64,000 bases of DNA from Peromyscus leucopus. Lineage: Eukaryota; Chordata; Mammalia; Rodentia; Cricetidae. Positions within the stretch are counted from its first letter, which is position 1, and the number at the start of each line of letters is the position of its first letter. This document shows, piece by piece, positions 1 to 12,244 of the stretch. The notes beneath the pieces were generated by a model, which saw only the letters and a list, made by a program, of their open reading frames with translations, did not search any database and was not told the origin of the DNA. Both the position numbers and the translations under genes were made by a program. The stretch covers positions 44,154,456-44,218,455 of the forward strand of contig NC_051070.1 in NCBI RefSeq assembly GCF_004664715.2, in the 5' to 3' direction.

Positions 1-251
1 AGGATTAGGAGGTGTGGCTTTGTTGGAGGAGGTATGTCACTGGGGCTGGGCTTTGAAGTTTCAAAAGCTTCCCACCATCCCCAGGGCTTTCTGCCTCCTC
101 CTTGCAGCTTGAGATGTGAGCTCTCAGCTGTTCCTGCCACCATGCCTTCACTCACCACCACGGACTCCAGCCCTCTGGAACCGTAAGCCCAATTAAACAC
201 TTGATTTTATAAGTTGCCTTGGTGATGGTGTTTTATCACAGGAATAGAAAT
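1..251 (+). mobile_element. Rodent interspersed repeat, 3' part
   Basis: Text aggattaggaggtgtggct to cacaggaatagaaatg matches a common rodent repeat also found at 5049-5410 and 34728-35105. Truncated by the window edge. Family name uncertain. Confidence 0.65.
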
Positions 252-689
252 GCACCTATATACAATAAACTACATGTATTCACAGTCCTGGAATGTTTTC
301 TTCAAAGGGACAATGATGCTTTCATGTCACTCAGTTCTCTTTAGTTTGCACTTCTTTCCATACATCTCTCTTTGTCTAAACACTGACCATGTGCTGAGCA
401 TAGTCCTAACTGCAAGGACATGTGGGTTCTAGTCCCACACTGTGATCCAGAGCATTCTATCCATTTACAAGTTGATGGTTAAGTGAACACTCTGCAAAGG
501 CCACAGAGACAGAGATTCTGCCAGTACCATGTGGAGATCAGCTTTCTGATTTGTCTGCTATAATTAGAAAATGACATTTGAAAGCTATAATTGTTCAACC
601 TTTCCTTATGAGAAAAGTCATTGGCATGTTTGTGCACCCCAACAAACTTATCTGGGGGTCAGAGAACAGAACAGCCACCACATTAAACA

Positions 690-1140
690 TAGAGGTTAGG
701 CAGTGGTAGCACATGCCTTTAATCCTAGCATTCCAGAGGCAGAGATCCTGTGAGTTCAATACCACACTGGAAACAGCCAGGCATGGTGGCACACACCTTT
801 AATCCTAGGACTTATGATCTCTTGTCTTGCTTGGGAAAGACACAGGCCTTTAATCCCAGGACGTGATGGCAGGAAGCCAGAAAGGTATATAAGGCGTGAG
901 GACCAGGAACTAGAGGCTTTTAGGCTTTTAAGATTTTAGGCTTTCAGCAGCAGTTCAGCTGAGATCCATTCAGGTGAGGACTCAGAAGCTTTCAGTCTGA
1001 GTGGAAACAGAATTAGCTGAGGAGTTGGTGAGGTGAGGTTGGCTGTGGCTTGTTCTGTCTCTCTGATCTCTCAGCTATCACCCCAATATCTGGTTCCAGG
1101 TTTTTTTGTTTTTATTAATAAGACCTTTTAGGATTTGTCT
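690..1140 (+). mobile_element. Composite rodent repeat (SINE heads plus LTR-like body)
   Basis: Two B1/ID-like heads (690-815) are followed by a body with ggtatataaggcgtgagga (TATATAA at 886-892) and, near the end, tttttattaataagacc. I recognise the body as a cricetid repeat but not its name. Confidence 0.5.
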
Positions 1141-2670
1141 TACACAGCTTTGCAGAGATGACAATTTGATTTTTGAGGAAAATGGTGGTGTATATTTAAT
1201 AGAATTATTTGGAGGAGCAAAAATGTAATAAAATAAAAAAATAAGCAACATTGTGATATACAACTAGATGAATTCTGGCTTATAATTAACCAGTGCTTCT
1301 GAAAATACAGTCTAAAAGTAATAACTGTGGATCCTAGGGTCTACAGTTGTAGTAATACTTTGAATTTATTGTTACAGTTGTTCATTATAGGAAAACACAT
1401 GTTCTTGTCGGTGTCAAATGAATGAACATATGTTACATGGAGAGTTCAGTAAGTACTTCCTCGTGTTCTCATTTGAAAATACAGCAAATAATTCATTAAC
1501 AAAAGTTCAACTAAGTTTGGCTCCATGCTAATACTGCTAGACAGCAGAAGGCGGCAAGTACTCCAAGGACAGGTAGCTTACTGTCTGTGTGTCTAAGGAC
1601 AGTCCCTCAGCTATACACAGAAGAGCCATGGAAAGACGGAGAGGACAGCTTGACAGGTTGTTTTCCAGGCCTTCACTGCTGACCTAAGGAGCATCCACTA
1701 CCCACACAAGGGACCATGGGAATCTCCCAAGCTGACTTTCCAAGTGCTGGGATGCAAAGGTGAGCTGTCATTTCAGGAATGTGTGTAGTACACCTAATGG
1801 CCACTAGATGGAGATCGGATCACTCCACCAGTCAGGGAAAGCTGCTGGCATCCAGGAGCGCAAGTAGGCCATCAAGAACTAGGTCTCTCTCCCCACTACT
1901 TCTGTAAGAGGGGCTTTCCAAGCTCCAAAAACAAGGAGCAGAACCCTTCTGAGTGAAGAGTCCACAAATGGGGCAGCTTGATGGCTGACCTGGAAAGGAA
2001 CTGTAGAAGACAAGTATTGGTTCTTATTATTGGCAAGAACGCCTGTTAGATTTGGCTGTACAATCTACCTGTGGATAACAATGTGAGTGGGTCTAAATAG
2101 TATGCTGTCTCACTGTTTACCAAGAGATGTGACCAGAAGCTCAAACAATGGCAGACTATTTGAGTGTCCAAGTATGCATGCTTAACATCAACTGTACGGA
2201 CCAAGGAATAGTAGAGGTAAAAGGAGCATGCAGACTAAATCTATTTTTCCAAATCAAAATACCATTTAATTCTGATTTATATTCCTTTATTACTAAGTTT
2301 GTCCTGGTTCTGCTATCTGAACTTTGAGCTGAGGACATAAAGCTAAACATTTCTGAGAAAACATTTTGATCAGAGGAAGTTCAGATAATAATATTTTGGT
2401 TATTCTTGAGATAATTGTGCTCCTTTCTAGCTTAACTATCTAGCATCAGTTAGCAGTGTCATTTTGTTCAGACTAGTTAGAGCATGAAGGAAGATGTGCA
2501 TTGTCCTGCACCTGTTACTAAAAGGGGGGCTGAAAAAGCAAAGAGCTGCAATATATTCAGAAAAGCCCTGGGAAGAAAAAGCTACACGATTAAGACATGA
2601 ATAGGGGTTAATGTTTTAACCAGCCAAGACCCACTTTTAAATTGTAAGTAATTTAGGCCACCAATATTTT

Positions 2671-2758
2671 CTTTCCCTCCCTCCTTCCCTCCCTTCCTTC
2701 CTCCCTCTCTTCCTCCCTCCCTCTCTCCCTCCCTCCCTCTCTCCTCCCCTTCCTTCTT
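2671..2758. repeat. CT-rich (CCCT/CCTT)n tract
   Basis: Nearly pure pyrimidine run of mixed ccctcc and cttcc units, next to a B1 tail. Confidence 0.95.
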
Positions 2759-2764
2759 TTTGTT

Positions 2765-2886
2765 TTCGTTTTTTTGAGACAGGGCTGCGTAGCCTTGGCT
2801 GTCCTGGAACTCACTCTGCAGACCAGGCTGGCCTTGAACTCAGAGATCTGCCTGTCTCTGCCTCCTGAGAACTGGGATGAAAGGCT
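2765..2886 (-). mobile_element. B1 SINE
   Basis: Reverse complement of B1: tttttgagacagggctgcgt, then aggctggccttgaactcaga. Confidence 0.9.
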
Positions 2887-2902
2887 CCTTTTTCTTTCCC
2901 TT

Positions 2903-3044
2903 TTGGACTTTTGAGATAGGTCTTGCTATGGAGCCCGGACTGTCCTAGACCTCACTCTGCAGTTCCAGCTGGTCTTGAATTCACAATTGTCCTACCTTCC
3001 ATCACAAGTGCTAGGCTACAGACACGCACCACTACACTCAGCTG
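2903..3044 (-). mobile_element. Diverged B1 SINE
   Basis: B1-like order ttgagataggtcttgctatg ... agtgctaggctacagacacg, more decayed than its neighbour. Confidence 0.7.
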
Positions 3045-4319
3045 GACTACACATCTTGACCACAGGTAAAGCATGATCTTCGATCTCCACATTATATGAG
3101 AAATTCAAAGAGAGCATACTGGAAGTTCAAATACAGTAGCATTTACTGCTAGGCACCAATGAAATTACAAGAGTGAAAGTTCAAACAGAGGGGAACTAAC
3201 ATCTAGAATAATTCTGAACAGAAGTACAGGTAACTCTAATCAAGCATAGCATCAATCTGCTGCTACAATAGAGCTGCTTACTTATCGACATCATTTTAGA
3301 GCAATGTATTTGCTTTAACTCAACTTAATTAAATTAATATATTTATGTCTTTTCAAAAGTATTGAAAGTCACTAGCCTATTTCAGGTTGAGATTTTTCAA
3401 AACATTCCTGCAAGCTCTTAAAAATCTAACAGAAAGATGTAGTATTCATCCATAAATATACTTACATCTCTTTTAGAGAAAAATCACATAAAATAGTAAT
3501 TATTAAACAGTTAATGATGGAATAGTAAGTGGAAATGTCTTACCTTGTTGATGGCTGTTTGCAGAGTGACGGGGCTGCTAGCAACTTACCCTTCTTGTTA
3601 TTAATTAATTAACCAACCAACCAATTAATTTTGGAGCCTACCTGTCTTTTTGCTACACAACAGTGATATGTAATGAGAAAAGATGTGTTCTGAAGATTAG
3701 AACCAATTGCAAGCTGATCCTGTTCATTTACGCTCTAGCACACATGAGTCTGCAGCTTTCTTTGTTTCTCTGGTTGGCTCCAGACAGCCCCAGGAATAGA
3801 TCCAAGTGCTTCACCTCCGCAGCTGTGGGCTTCCTTCCCTTCCCAACGGCTGCCCTGTCTCTCTCCCAGAGTCCCACCTACTCACAGTGCCTGCACTGTC
3901 CGCAAAGAGGTGCGTACACACTCCATTGGAGGTACGCTTCGCTGACTCCTGTCTAGAGCTTTGGACCTTGGAAGAATCTGCTCTACACGACATCCTAGTG
4001 GTTTTCTTTCCCAGGCAGCATGCACAGATGTCAGCGACCATGCTGATACAAGAAAGAAAAGATGCTATGGCTAAGAAGTAGTTGATTGTATTTGTATGTT
4101 GTGATGTTGGGAAACTGTACATTTAAACATTGGCAGGGAACTAAGATATAGTCTTACTTTGCCACTCTCACGATGGATAGACCGTCTTCTTCCATTAGGA
4201 GTCTAAAAATAATTTTAGCCATTTAAGCAGCTATTGGAGTGGCTGAGTACGACGTCTCCTTATTGGTGGCATTTAAAACTAAGTTAATTTGTGAGAAGAA
4301 AGGTCAGTTCAAGTGATAC

Positions 4320-4524
4320 CTGCACAGGTTTGTCACTGTCTTGTCCAATCATGTTTCTCCATTCCACGAGCGATTGCTGCAGACGTTCAAGTCCAGTTTC
4401 CCAGAGCCGGACGCAGCCTCCCATGTCAACAGTCACAATGCCACTTTTGTCCCACTCAGCCAGCAGAGCATCTGTGTCCGAGATGGCAGATATCCATGCG
4501 GTGTACGGAGAGAGAGATTCTGCA
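4320..4524 (-). CDS. Vwa8: VWA8 exon m (205 nt): last exon in the window
   Basis: Acceptor TTTTTCAG|TG, donor CAG|GTATCA. A second AG five bases inside (TGCAG) would break the frame, so the first is chosen. It encodes AESLSPYTAWISAISDTDAL, LAEWDKSGIVTVDMGGCVRL and WETGLERLQQSLVEWRNMIG, ending QDSDKPVQ in phase 0. The DTDALLAEWDKSG and VRLWETGLERLQ motifs are hallmark VWA8. The tail QDSDKPVQ differs from the human equivalent. The next exon, which should lead towards the glycine-rich segment before the VWA domain, is not seen in bases 1-4319. Confidence 0.96.
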
Positions 4525-4746
4525 CTGAAAAAGGAGTCCAAAGGAAAGGTCAGGAACCAGGCAAAGCAGGCAGGCGACAGCTGAGCACGGCAATGCTCCC
4601 CACCCCACCCCAGGTCTGCTCCTTCAGCTTTGCTGAGCTGCGGCCTTCCTCTCCCATGAAGGTTGCTTAGGTTTGCTCTTAGCCATCTCATAGCACCAGA
4701 AAATCCCAAAGACACGTGCAATGAGGGCAGGCGAACGACCCAGTGT

Positions 4747-4940
4747 AGGGGCCGAGAGGTGGCTCTGTGGTTAAAGCACCTGCTGTGCAGACATGGGGAC
4801 AGGCGGGACTCCAGTGAGTCGGGGTGGCTGCCTGCCTGTAGTTCCAGCCACAGAGGATATGTGAGCCCATGGAGGGAGGCGGGGCTTACCAGTAGAGCAC
4901 TGCATGTTCAATCCCCCAGCACCACAAAATAAATAAAAAC
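4747..4940 (+). mobile_element. B2/ID-type SINE
   Basis: A tRNA-like head (gaggtggctctgtggttaaa) and a second ID-like module ending ccagcaccacaaaataaata. Confidence 0.65.
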
Positions 4941-5048
4941 CTAACCAAATTCAAATCTATGACACAAAACCTTGAAGAAAAAAAATGCATCCATTTTGGC
5001 TCTGCAGTTACACGATTTAATTATGTTTTTATAATTGGAATTAGCTAT

Positions 5049-5410
5049 TGTGGTGTTTGGATGAGAAGGGCCCCATAAACTGGTATGTTTGAATGCCTGG
5101 TCCCAGTTAGAGGAACTCGTTGGGAAGGATTAGAAGGTGTGGCCTTGTTGGAGGGGGTGTGTCACTGGGGGTGGGCTTCGAGGTTTCAAAGCCCAAGCCA
5201 AGCCCAGCCTCACTCTCTCTCTGCCTCCTCCTGTAGATGAGGATGCGAGCTCTCTGCTGATGCTTCAGTGCCATGCCTGCCACCATGCCCTCTGCCACGG
5301 TGATCAAAGACTGACCCTATAAAACTGGAGCAAGCTCCCAAATGAATACTTCCTTTCAAACGTTGCCTTGGTCATGGTGTTTCATCACAGCAGTAACACA
5401 GTAATTAAGA
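5049..5410 (+). mobile_element. Rodent interspersed repeat (same family as 1-251)
   Basis: Starts tgtggtgtttggatgag and ends with ttcatcacagcagtaacaca. Shares ggaaggattagaaggtgtgg with the copy at base 1. Confidence 0.65.
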
Positions 5411-5460
5411 AAGGCATCATGGAGAACATTCCTGATGTTCAGCAGAAATTTAACTATCCA

Positions 5461-5517
<57 letters not shown>
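5461..5517. repeat. (CA)n microsatellite
   Basis: About 28 CA units with a short GCGCGC interruption. Confidence 0.97.
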
Positions 5518-5691
5518 AATCACCACCTTAAGTTTAGATGACTCATCCTTCTCTAATGTGTGCCAAATATAGCACTGGCTAATTTCAACAGAAAATCAGG
5601 ATGTAAGGACAATGATCTAAACTGTGTGTCATGTGAAATGTGCTGCAAGTATAAAGTATGAACTGAGATTTGAAAGACCTAGAAGAAAGTG

Positions 5692-5803
5692 GATTTTTTT
5701 TTTTGAGAGAGTCTCACTATGTACCCCCAAAACTTACAGAGCTCCATCTGCCTCTCTTTCTGAGTGCTGGGATTAAAGACATACACCGTCATGTCAGCCT
5801 ACA
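5692..5803 (-). mobile_element. B1 SINE fragment
   Basis: ttgagagagtctcactatgt and gagtgctgggattaaagaca mark a reverse B1. Confidence 0.75.
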
Positions 5804-6384
5804 TTAAAATTTTTATACTGAACATATGTCAAAAAGATACTAGTTTAAATAAAATATATCATTAAAGTTAATTTTACCCAGTTTTTTTTTTTTCCTCTCC
5901 CTGGTAATGGGAGGAAACCCTGGGCATGGCACATGCTCTCCCTCTGAGTGCACCTAGGATCCCCTTTTCCTGTTCTTTCTTCAGCCCCAGGAAATACTAC
6001 TTGGATGGCTTGCACTGTGCTTCTATCACACAGCTTCAGTCTAGAGGGATGAGTGTGTACCCCCTGGCACTTGCTGCACACTCAGCTGTCCTTCCAGGAG
6101 GTATTTTCCTGGTCAGTAGAAGTAGCTCATACAGAATATAAAGAACAAGATACAAACAGCTTGGGAGAGATATTGGAAAAATGACCAATGCTTCAGAAAT
6201 GCTAACAGTAGTTATGCTGATTCCTGACAATGTGACACAAACCTAGACGTATTTGGGGAAAGGAACCCTGAGAAAGCTGCTTCCACCAGAATGCCTCTAG
6301 GCAAATCTGCAGGACATTCTGTCGATTCAGGATCGATATGGGGTGGAGGAAGTAGCCACTGTGAGCAAAGCCTGCCCTAGGCCG

Positions 6385-6588
6385 GTGCTTCTGGATTATA
6401 TACAAAAGTAGGCTGAGCAAGCCCTGGGGAGCAAGCCAGTAAGAAGCATTCCTTCATGGATTCTGCTTCAGGTCCTGCTTCCAGGTTCATGCCCTGACTT
6501 CCCCAGTGAGAGTGGGGGCCTGAGATTCCTGAGATTTGCTTTTGGACTTGGTGTTTATCACAGCAATACAAACCCCAACTAAGACACC
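6385..6588 (+). mobile_element. Rodent interspersed repeat, related family
   Basis: Contains aggctgagcaagccctgggg and ends cacagcaatacaaaccccaa. A similar copy is at 12245-12612. Confidence 0.55.
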
Positions 6589-7092
6589 ACAGGATGTTCT
6601 TTGCTTTGATTCTTGAACTAATTGCATATTTTAAGGAATGTATAGCTAGGATGGAATAAGACATTTCCTTAAGTGATTCAAAGACATCTCCCATGAAGTC
6701 AACATATTAAGGTAGTCTAAGAAGCCACATGTATTGGAGAAAGTAAATTTACCTCTCGGAATAATGATTTAATTTTTCATAGCCTTAAAGTCTAATTAAA
6801 GGTCATGAGAAACGAAGCCGTTACTGAGGTTTTCTGCACTGCCAAGCCTAGCTGCTTGCTTCTGGGACTTGGGGGAGGGTGAAGAGACATGGTCTGCTGC
6901 TGCACTAGGTAGCCTACAGGTTCTGCTGGGCCTGGCCTCCCTCAAATACTAGATAGTTCTCCAGGCTCCTCTGACTGGGACTTCAGGCAGGGCTCTACCC
7001 ACTGTGCTGTGAAGGGTTCAGTCACATGTGACAAGGCACTCCAGGGAGGAAATGTGATCTTAATCTATAATAAATTAGAGTGGAAAGATCAA

Positions 7093-7276
7093 CAGTGGTT
7101 CTCAACCTGTGGGTCGCTACCCCAAGGGCTGCATATCAGATATTTACATGACAATTCATAGCAGTAGCAAAATTATAGTTATGAAGTGGCAATGGAATAA
7201 TTTTATGGTTGGGGATCACCACAACATGAGGAACTGTAGTAAAGGGTCACACCGTTAGGAAGATTGAGGACCACTG
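7093..7276 (+). mobile_element. Non-autonomous hAT (Charlie/URR1-like) element
   Basis: Begins cagtggttctcaacctgtgg and ends gaggaccactg, near-perfect short inverted termini. Internal text (tatttacatgacaattcata) is shared in style with the copy at 61429. A clear target duplication is not seen. Confidence 0.75.
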
Positions 7277-7966
7277 GGTTAGAAGGAGGCGGCTTTGGGC
7301 TAGTGGTAAGCCAAAGACAAAAGAAGAATGTAATCACAGCAGACCAAGGGAGGTGCAGCCTCAGCCGGAAACAGGAGATGAGGCATGGCCTTAGGGCTGC
7401 AGGCGAGCACATCCATGTCTGCTCAGACCACACGTTTCGCTGCTTTTCAAGGCCTTGCTGCCATTCCTGGACAATCCCAGAAGTAGTGACTGGTAACAAG
7501 GTCCACCCTAAATGTCTGGGAATTGTTCATCTATAAGACGGACATGACTGCAAAGGACAGAATCATACTCAGAAACAATGAACACTGATGCTACAGAAAT
7601 ACCTTGGGCATCTTGAATCATCTATTTAAGGAAATGAGTTCAGCTAATGAGTACCAAAATTAAAATTCCTGCAATACTCGCAGTATCGTTCCTGGTACAG
7701 AAAGTGAAAATGGGAACAGACCAGAGGCCGAGGGACTCATGCCTGCACACTGAATTTAAAAACACTTGAATGTTTTTCCAAAAACGAAAATAAAGATGTC
7801 ATTAACACATGCAGAGAAGGGTGAGATACAAACCAACTGTGGGTGGAGGAGGAGAGAACTCGCTACTTCGAGAAGCAGGAACCATGCATTTATTTAGAGT
7901 ACACAGGAAGAGCTCGCTCGTTTCCGTACAACAGACCACAGTAAGAAAAGAAGTGCCATGGATTAC

Positions 7967-8048
7967 CTGGGGACAGGGATGTATCGGAGTTTCTTTGCTT
8001 GAAGATCAGTAACCTCTATGTAGCCAGCTGTCTGTGGGGGGGAAACAC
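7967..8048 (-). CDS. Vwa8: VWA8 exon l (82 nt, short)
   Basis: A small exon not visible as an open reading frame of 60 codons. Acceptor ATTTGCAG|GT, donor CCAG|GTAATC. After two bases completing glycine it encodes VSPPQTAGYIEVTDLQAKKL then RYIPVP, plus two bases (AG) that become serine with exon m. A run of seven C bases encodes the PP. The GYIEVTDLQ and KLRYIP motifs identify it as VWA8. Eighty-two bases, so skipping would shift frame. Confidence 0.94.
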
Positions 8049-8992
8049 CTGCAAATAAGTCACGACACAAGGCAAGTGTTAAAGGGGTGCTGACACCAAA
8101 GTGGCCCCAAGAATGCTTGAATGTTGCTAACATGGAATGAAGTTCTCAGGAGAGAGTGGAACTCTGGGAACTGCTTGGCAAGGAACTGGGAATGTCTAGA
8201 CAGTAAAAGGCTCAGGGTAGCAGCAGAAAAAGATATATGAAGTCTTTCCAGCTCTGGGGTTGGCCTTCCAGCAAATTCCAGAACTTGATGACTATTCTTC
8301 CTTGGCCCAAGTGCCGCCATCACCCTCAAAGCACGAGCTGGCCCACTGTGTGCAGGACTTCCAGTTAGTCTGGGTGGTTCTCTGACAGCAGCGTCCCATC
8401 TGCTTCCAGCTCAAGTGATGTGGAACCTGAGGCTGAGAGCTAATACAGCCACGGGACTTTAGGCAATCCAGCTAGAGAGCAGGCATCCAAAGGAAGGAAG
8501 GCCTCCTGATCCTAAAACTACTCGATCGTCCTCCAGGACAGCTCCTGCCTGACAGCCCCAGTGAGCAAAGCCTTGACCTTCAAGACATCCCAAGAGCACA
8601 ATGAAGCAACACTCGCCAGCACTAAACCAAACTCACATCAACAAACACATACACGGTTTCAAAGATTTCTGTCTGTCTGTCTGCCTAACTACATGGCCTC
8701 TATCTTCCCGTCTTCTATCATTTTTATTACAGTCTGGCTTAGAATGAAATGCCCAGAGGTCCACATTGTGTCCACTGTGTGTGGTCAACAAAAAACAGTT
8801 CTAGTTCATGTCTGCAGTTGAAGGACAAAAACAAACAAATAAACAACAACAACAACACACCAACCAAACAGGCCATCTAACAGACTCAGGTTGAAGGAGT
8901 TTTCCCAACTACTCAGTGCACCCTTAGGTACTCGTCTAAACTACTCAGTGCACCTCTATGTCCTCAGCAGAGGTGTATGGCATTCTCTTTGT

Positions 8993-9330
8993 CGCAGACA
9001 TGCTACCAGGGGGCGGGGCTCACACTCTGCTGTAGACATGCTACCAGCGGGGCTCACACTCTGCTGTAGACATGCTGGGGGGGGGCGGGCTCACACTCTG
9101 CTGTAGACATGCTACCAGGGGGCGGGGCTCACACTCTGCTGTAGACATGCTACCAGCGGGGCGGGGCATGCACCAGGGGGGGCGGGGCTCACACTCTGCT
9201 GTAGACATGCTACCAGGGGGGCGCTCACACTCTGCCATGGCGGGGCGGGGCTCACACAGACATGCTGAGCACATGCTACTTCTCCCTTCAGCATGCTTTG
9301 CTGTCATGCTTTCACACTCTGCTGTAGAGA
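8993..9330. repeat. GC-rich minisatellite, ~37-bp unit, about 7 irregular copies
   Basis: Repeats of 'ggggcggggctcacactctg' followed by 'ctgtagacatgctaccag', with several truncated units. The GGGGCGGGGC core matches the GC-box/Sp1 consensus. Located in the intron between exons k and l, about 0.95 kb from exon l. Confidence 0.9.
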
Positions 9331-10734
9331 CTCCTCAGCGCACAGCATGAAGAGCAAAGTTCCTCCTTTTCTTTCCTTTTTGAGCCACTGTGGACCTCTG
9401 GGGACTTGGAAACCAATTCCAGAGTGGGAACTGGAGCTCTGGAGCCAGGTGTGAGAGACTGGAGGGGGGTGGGGGGGAGGGGAGAGGAAGTGCAGGGGGT
9501 GGGGCTCAGGCAAGACTCAAGAGGAAGGGAAGAGGCTGGTCAGGGAGAGCAGGGCCAAGGAAAAGGGTTAGGGTGCAATCTGGCCACCCGGCTGAACCAC
9601 TGGTCCCCAGGTGGCCATCTGCACAAGAGGGACATGCTTAGAGAAAGTCACACTCCATCTACCTTACACTTGGCGGGATAAGGCCAGTCTCTGATAAAGT
9701 TGTGTGCACCATGTATCATCTCTGACAACTTCTGCTGCTAAAATCTAGCTAAAGTAAGGTGAATTTATATTTGGTCTATCCGTATGTATTTATAGACCAG
9801 GATTTTTTTTTCTAAGAAGGACAAGCTACTGAAGCCAGAGCTGTAACTAACCCAAGCATTTTGGCTGGTCACTTATGGACATTTTTAAAAGCACGCAGCG
9901 TAAGTTGAGACACTGATATGGTGCTTTCAGACCACTGTGAGAACAGCATGTCTACTCACTTAAATCTTTTCTCTACATCATTCTTTCTTTTTGTTTACTA
10001 TTAATTCCAAAATACAGAGGAGGAGAAAAACGTGGTGATGGCTGTGTCTACCTCAATAAGGAGAAAGCAATCATTGATTAAGACATTTTCACACACCAGC
10101 AAAGGGACCTCGTGCTACACAGTGGCAATGTCACGGCCACAGTACTAAGCACTTAAAAAGAACCAAGAGTAAAGTTTACTCATCTAAAAATAAGTCAGAA
10201 GACAAAAATATTTACAGAAAGAGCCTTATGGTTATCCTTGAATGGAATTTATGGATGAATTAAGGAAGCGTAACTGCGGCCAGGTTTCTCTGCAAACTTA
10301 GCCTTATCCATGCATTTTAAATGTGTCCATCCTTAAGAGGACGGGGTCTCAGTACATTTCCACCGTGGCTACAGCCCAGGTGGATTTCAAAGACAGGTAC
10401 AAACTGTATTTAGGGGTTAGTCACCTACCATTAAGGGAAATCATTGCTGCAGTGTTTATCACACAGAGGTCTCCGGGCAGTTGAGAGTTTATATGCACAG
10501 GGCCAAAGTTAGGGGCGGGAATAAAAACTGTCAGGTAAAACAACCAGGGGAGTCTGCGAAGGCAAATGAGGTCACTTTACACACTCATTTCTTTTGGAAA
10601 CGTAATTAATGCACGCCCACTGGCCACTAGGATTAAGGCTCTTCCATCTGTTTCCACATATTAAAAGTGATGTGTGCTGTAGTGAAAAGTTTCACTGAAT
10701 GTTTTCCAGTAACCTTTTTCATGAACATGTATGA

Positions 10735-11060
10735 GTGTGAGCATGTTCATGTGAGCGTGTGTGCACAGATGCCTGTGTGCATTGGAGGTTAGAAGGCAAC
10801 CTTGGGGGTTGCACCTCATGAGCCTGTCCCCCTTGTTTTTTGAGAAAGGGTCTCTTATTGGCTAGGGTTCATCACTTTGGCTAGGCTGACTGGCTGGTGA
10901 GCCCAGGGATCTGCCTTTCTCTACCTGCCCTTGTGCTGGGATTACGAGCATGCCCCACCATGCTTGGCTTTTCTATGTGGCTTCTGAAGCCTAACTAGGT
11001 CACCATGTCTGCATAGCAAGAGCTTGACTGGCTGAACCATCCTTCCTGGGCCTCCAGGAG
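10735..11060 (-). mobile_element. B4-type SINE
   Basis: gtgtgcacagatgcctgtgt, tttttgagaaagggtctctt and gactggctgaaccatcc occur in B4 order on the reverse strand. Confidence 0.65.
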
Positions 11061-11644
11061 CCTCCTTTATGCTGATGGAACAACAACTTGAGACATGTCC
11101 TCCTTCAATATACCAACAGACTCTCCGTCTACGCCCAGGAGACAGAGTACTCACAATACCATGACGTGTAATGGAGGACAACCCCTAAATGTGAACCTGA
11201 GAAGAAATGGTTACTAATCTGGGGCACACGAAGCAGTGACAATCACCGGGGAGCTTCAGATTGGCAACGACAGTTTCTTAACTTGACCAAGGGATCTACT
11301 GAGCTTCTTCCTTTGGAATCTTGTCCAAATGGATCCTGAATGGCCCTGACTCAAGCCTCTGTGTTTTTCTCTTATGCCATTTTTTGCAAAACAAACAAAC
11401 AAAGCCAGCGACAATTAACTCAAAATGGACCATAAATCTAAACAGACAACCCAAAGCTACACAATTTCCCAGAGGAAAGAGGACATCTGCCCTTCGTTAC
11501 CATAGCAGAAAATATAGGAAGCAGATATCTAACACCGGACTTGTTTTCAGGATATATAAAGAACACATAAAACTCTGGACATAGATGAAAACAAAAAAGA
11601 TCGTCATTGGGTGGTAAAAAACAAAAACTAAAAGGAAGGTCAGC

Positions 11645-11835
11645 AAGAAGGCTCAGTGGGCAAAGACACTTCTTGTCACGCCTGAAAACCTGAATTCAAT
11701 TTCCAGAATCTATGTGGTAGAAGGGTTTCCAGAGCCATGTGGTGGGAGGACAAATTCCTGCAAGTTGTCTTCTGATCACCACATGCACACCAAGGCGAAC
11801 ACATGTCTCCCTACACACACTAACCAAAGATACAA
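11645..11835 (+). mobile_element. B2/B3-type SINE
   Basis: Head aaggctcagtgggcaaagac, then ttgtcttctgatcaccacat near the tail. Confidence 0.7.
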
Positions 11836-12007
11836 GCAGTTTTAAAAGCCAACATGAGAACGACTATCCAAGTATCACAGGAATGAAAAACCGACAGCAC
11901 CAAGTCCCGGCAAGGATGTGGGACAATGGAGGAAGCTCATTTACTGCTGAGAGAAATGCAAAGGGCCTGGCCAGCTCAGAAAATCGTTCAGCAGTTTTAC
12001 CATATGA

Positions 12008-12047
12008 TATATATATATATATTATATATATATAAAATATATATTAA
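12008..12047. repeat. (AT)n tract
   Basis: atatatatatatattatata-type run within old L1. Confidence 0.85.
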
Positions 12048-12244
12048 AATGCCATTCCTAAGATTCATCTAAGTAAAAACCCCATGCACAAATGTTCAGA
12101 GAGGCCTTATTCATTATTTTGTCAAACAGGAAACAATCCAAGTTTTTATCAATTTATGAATGGATACACAAATAGTAGTATACTCACATAATAGCGGTCT
12201 AAACATATAACAGACTGCTACACTCAAACAGACACAGTGTACTG

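Larger units (their letters stand above)
1..4319 (-). other. Partial VWA8 intron after exon m
   Basis: No VWA8 exon is visible in this stretch. It holds the tail of a rodent repeat (1-251), a composite SINE/LTR-like repeat (690-1140), a CT-rich tract (2671-2758) and two minus-strand B1-type SINEs (2765-3044). Bases 1150-2670 and 3045-4319 show no repeat I recognise apart from a TTAA/CCAA tract near 3599-3630; open frames at 3663-4122 are short and unsupported. Confidence 0.8.
4525..7966 (-). other. VWA8 intron between exons l and m
   Basis: 3.4 kb. Contains a B2/ID-like SINE (4747-4940), a rodent interspersed repeat (5049-5410), a (CA)n tract, a B1 fragment, a related rodent repeat (6385-6588) and a non-autonomous hAT element (7093-7276). 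The stretches 5805-6384, 6590-7092 and 7277-7966 hold nothing I can name. Confidence 0.85.

Noticed and set aside
3663..4122. Overlapping open frames on both strands next to exon m
   Set aside because: No VWA8 similarity and no fitting splice sites; the next VWA8 exon sequence is not there.
4284..4721. Treating the whole 145-codon minus frame as coding
   Set aside because: Only 4320-4524 is exon; flanking residues are intron read-through before AG and after GT.
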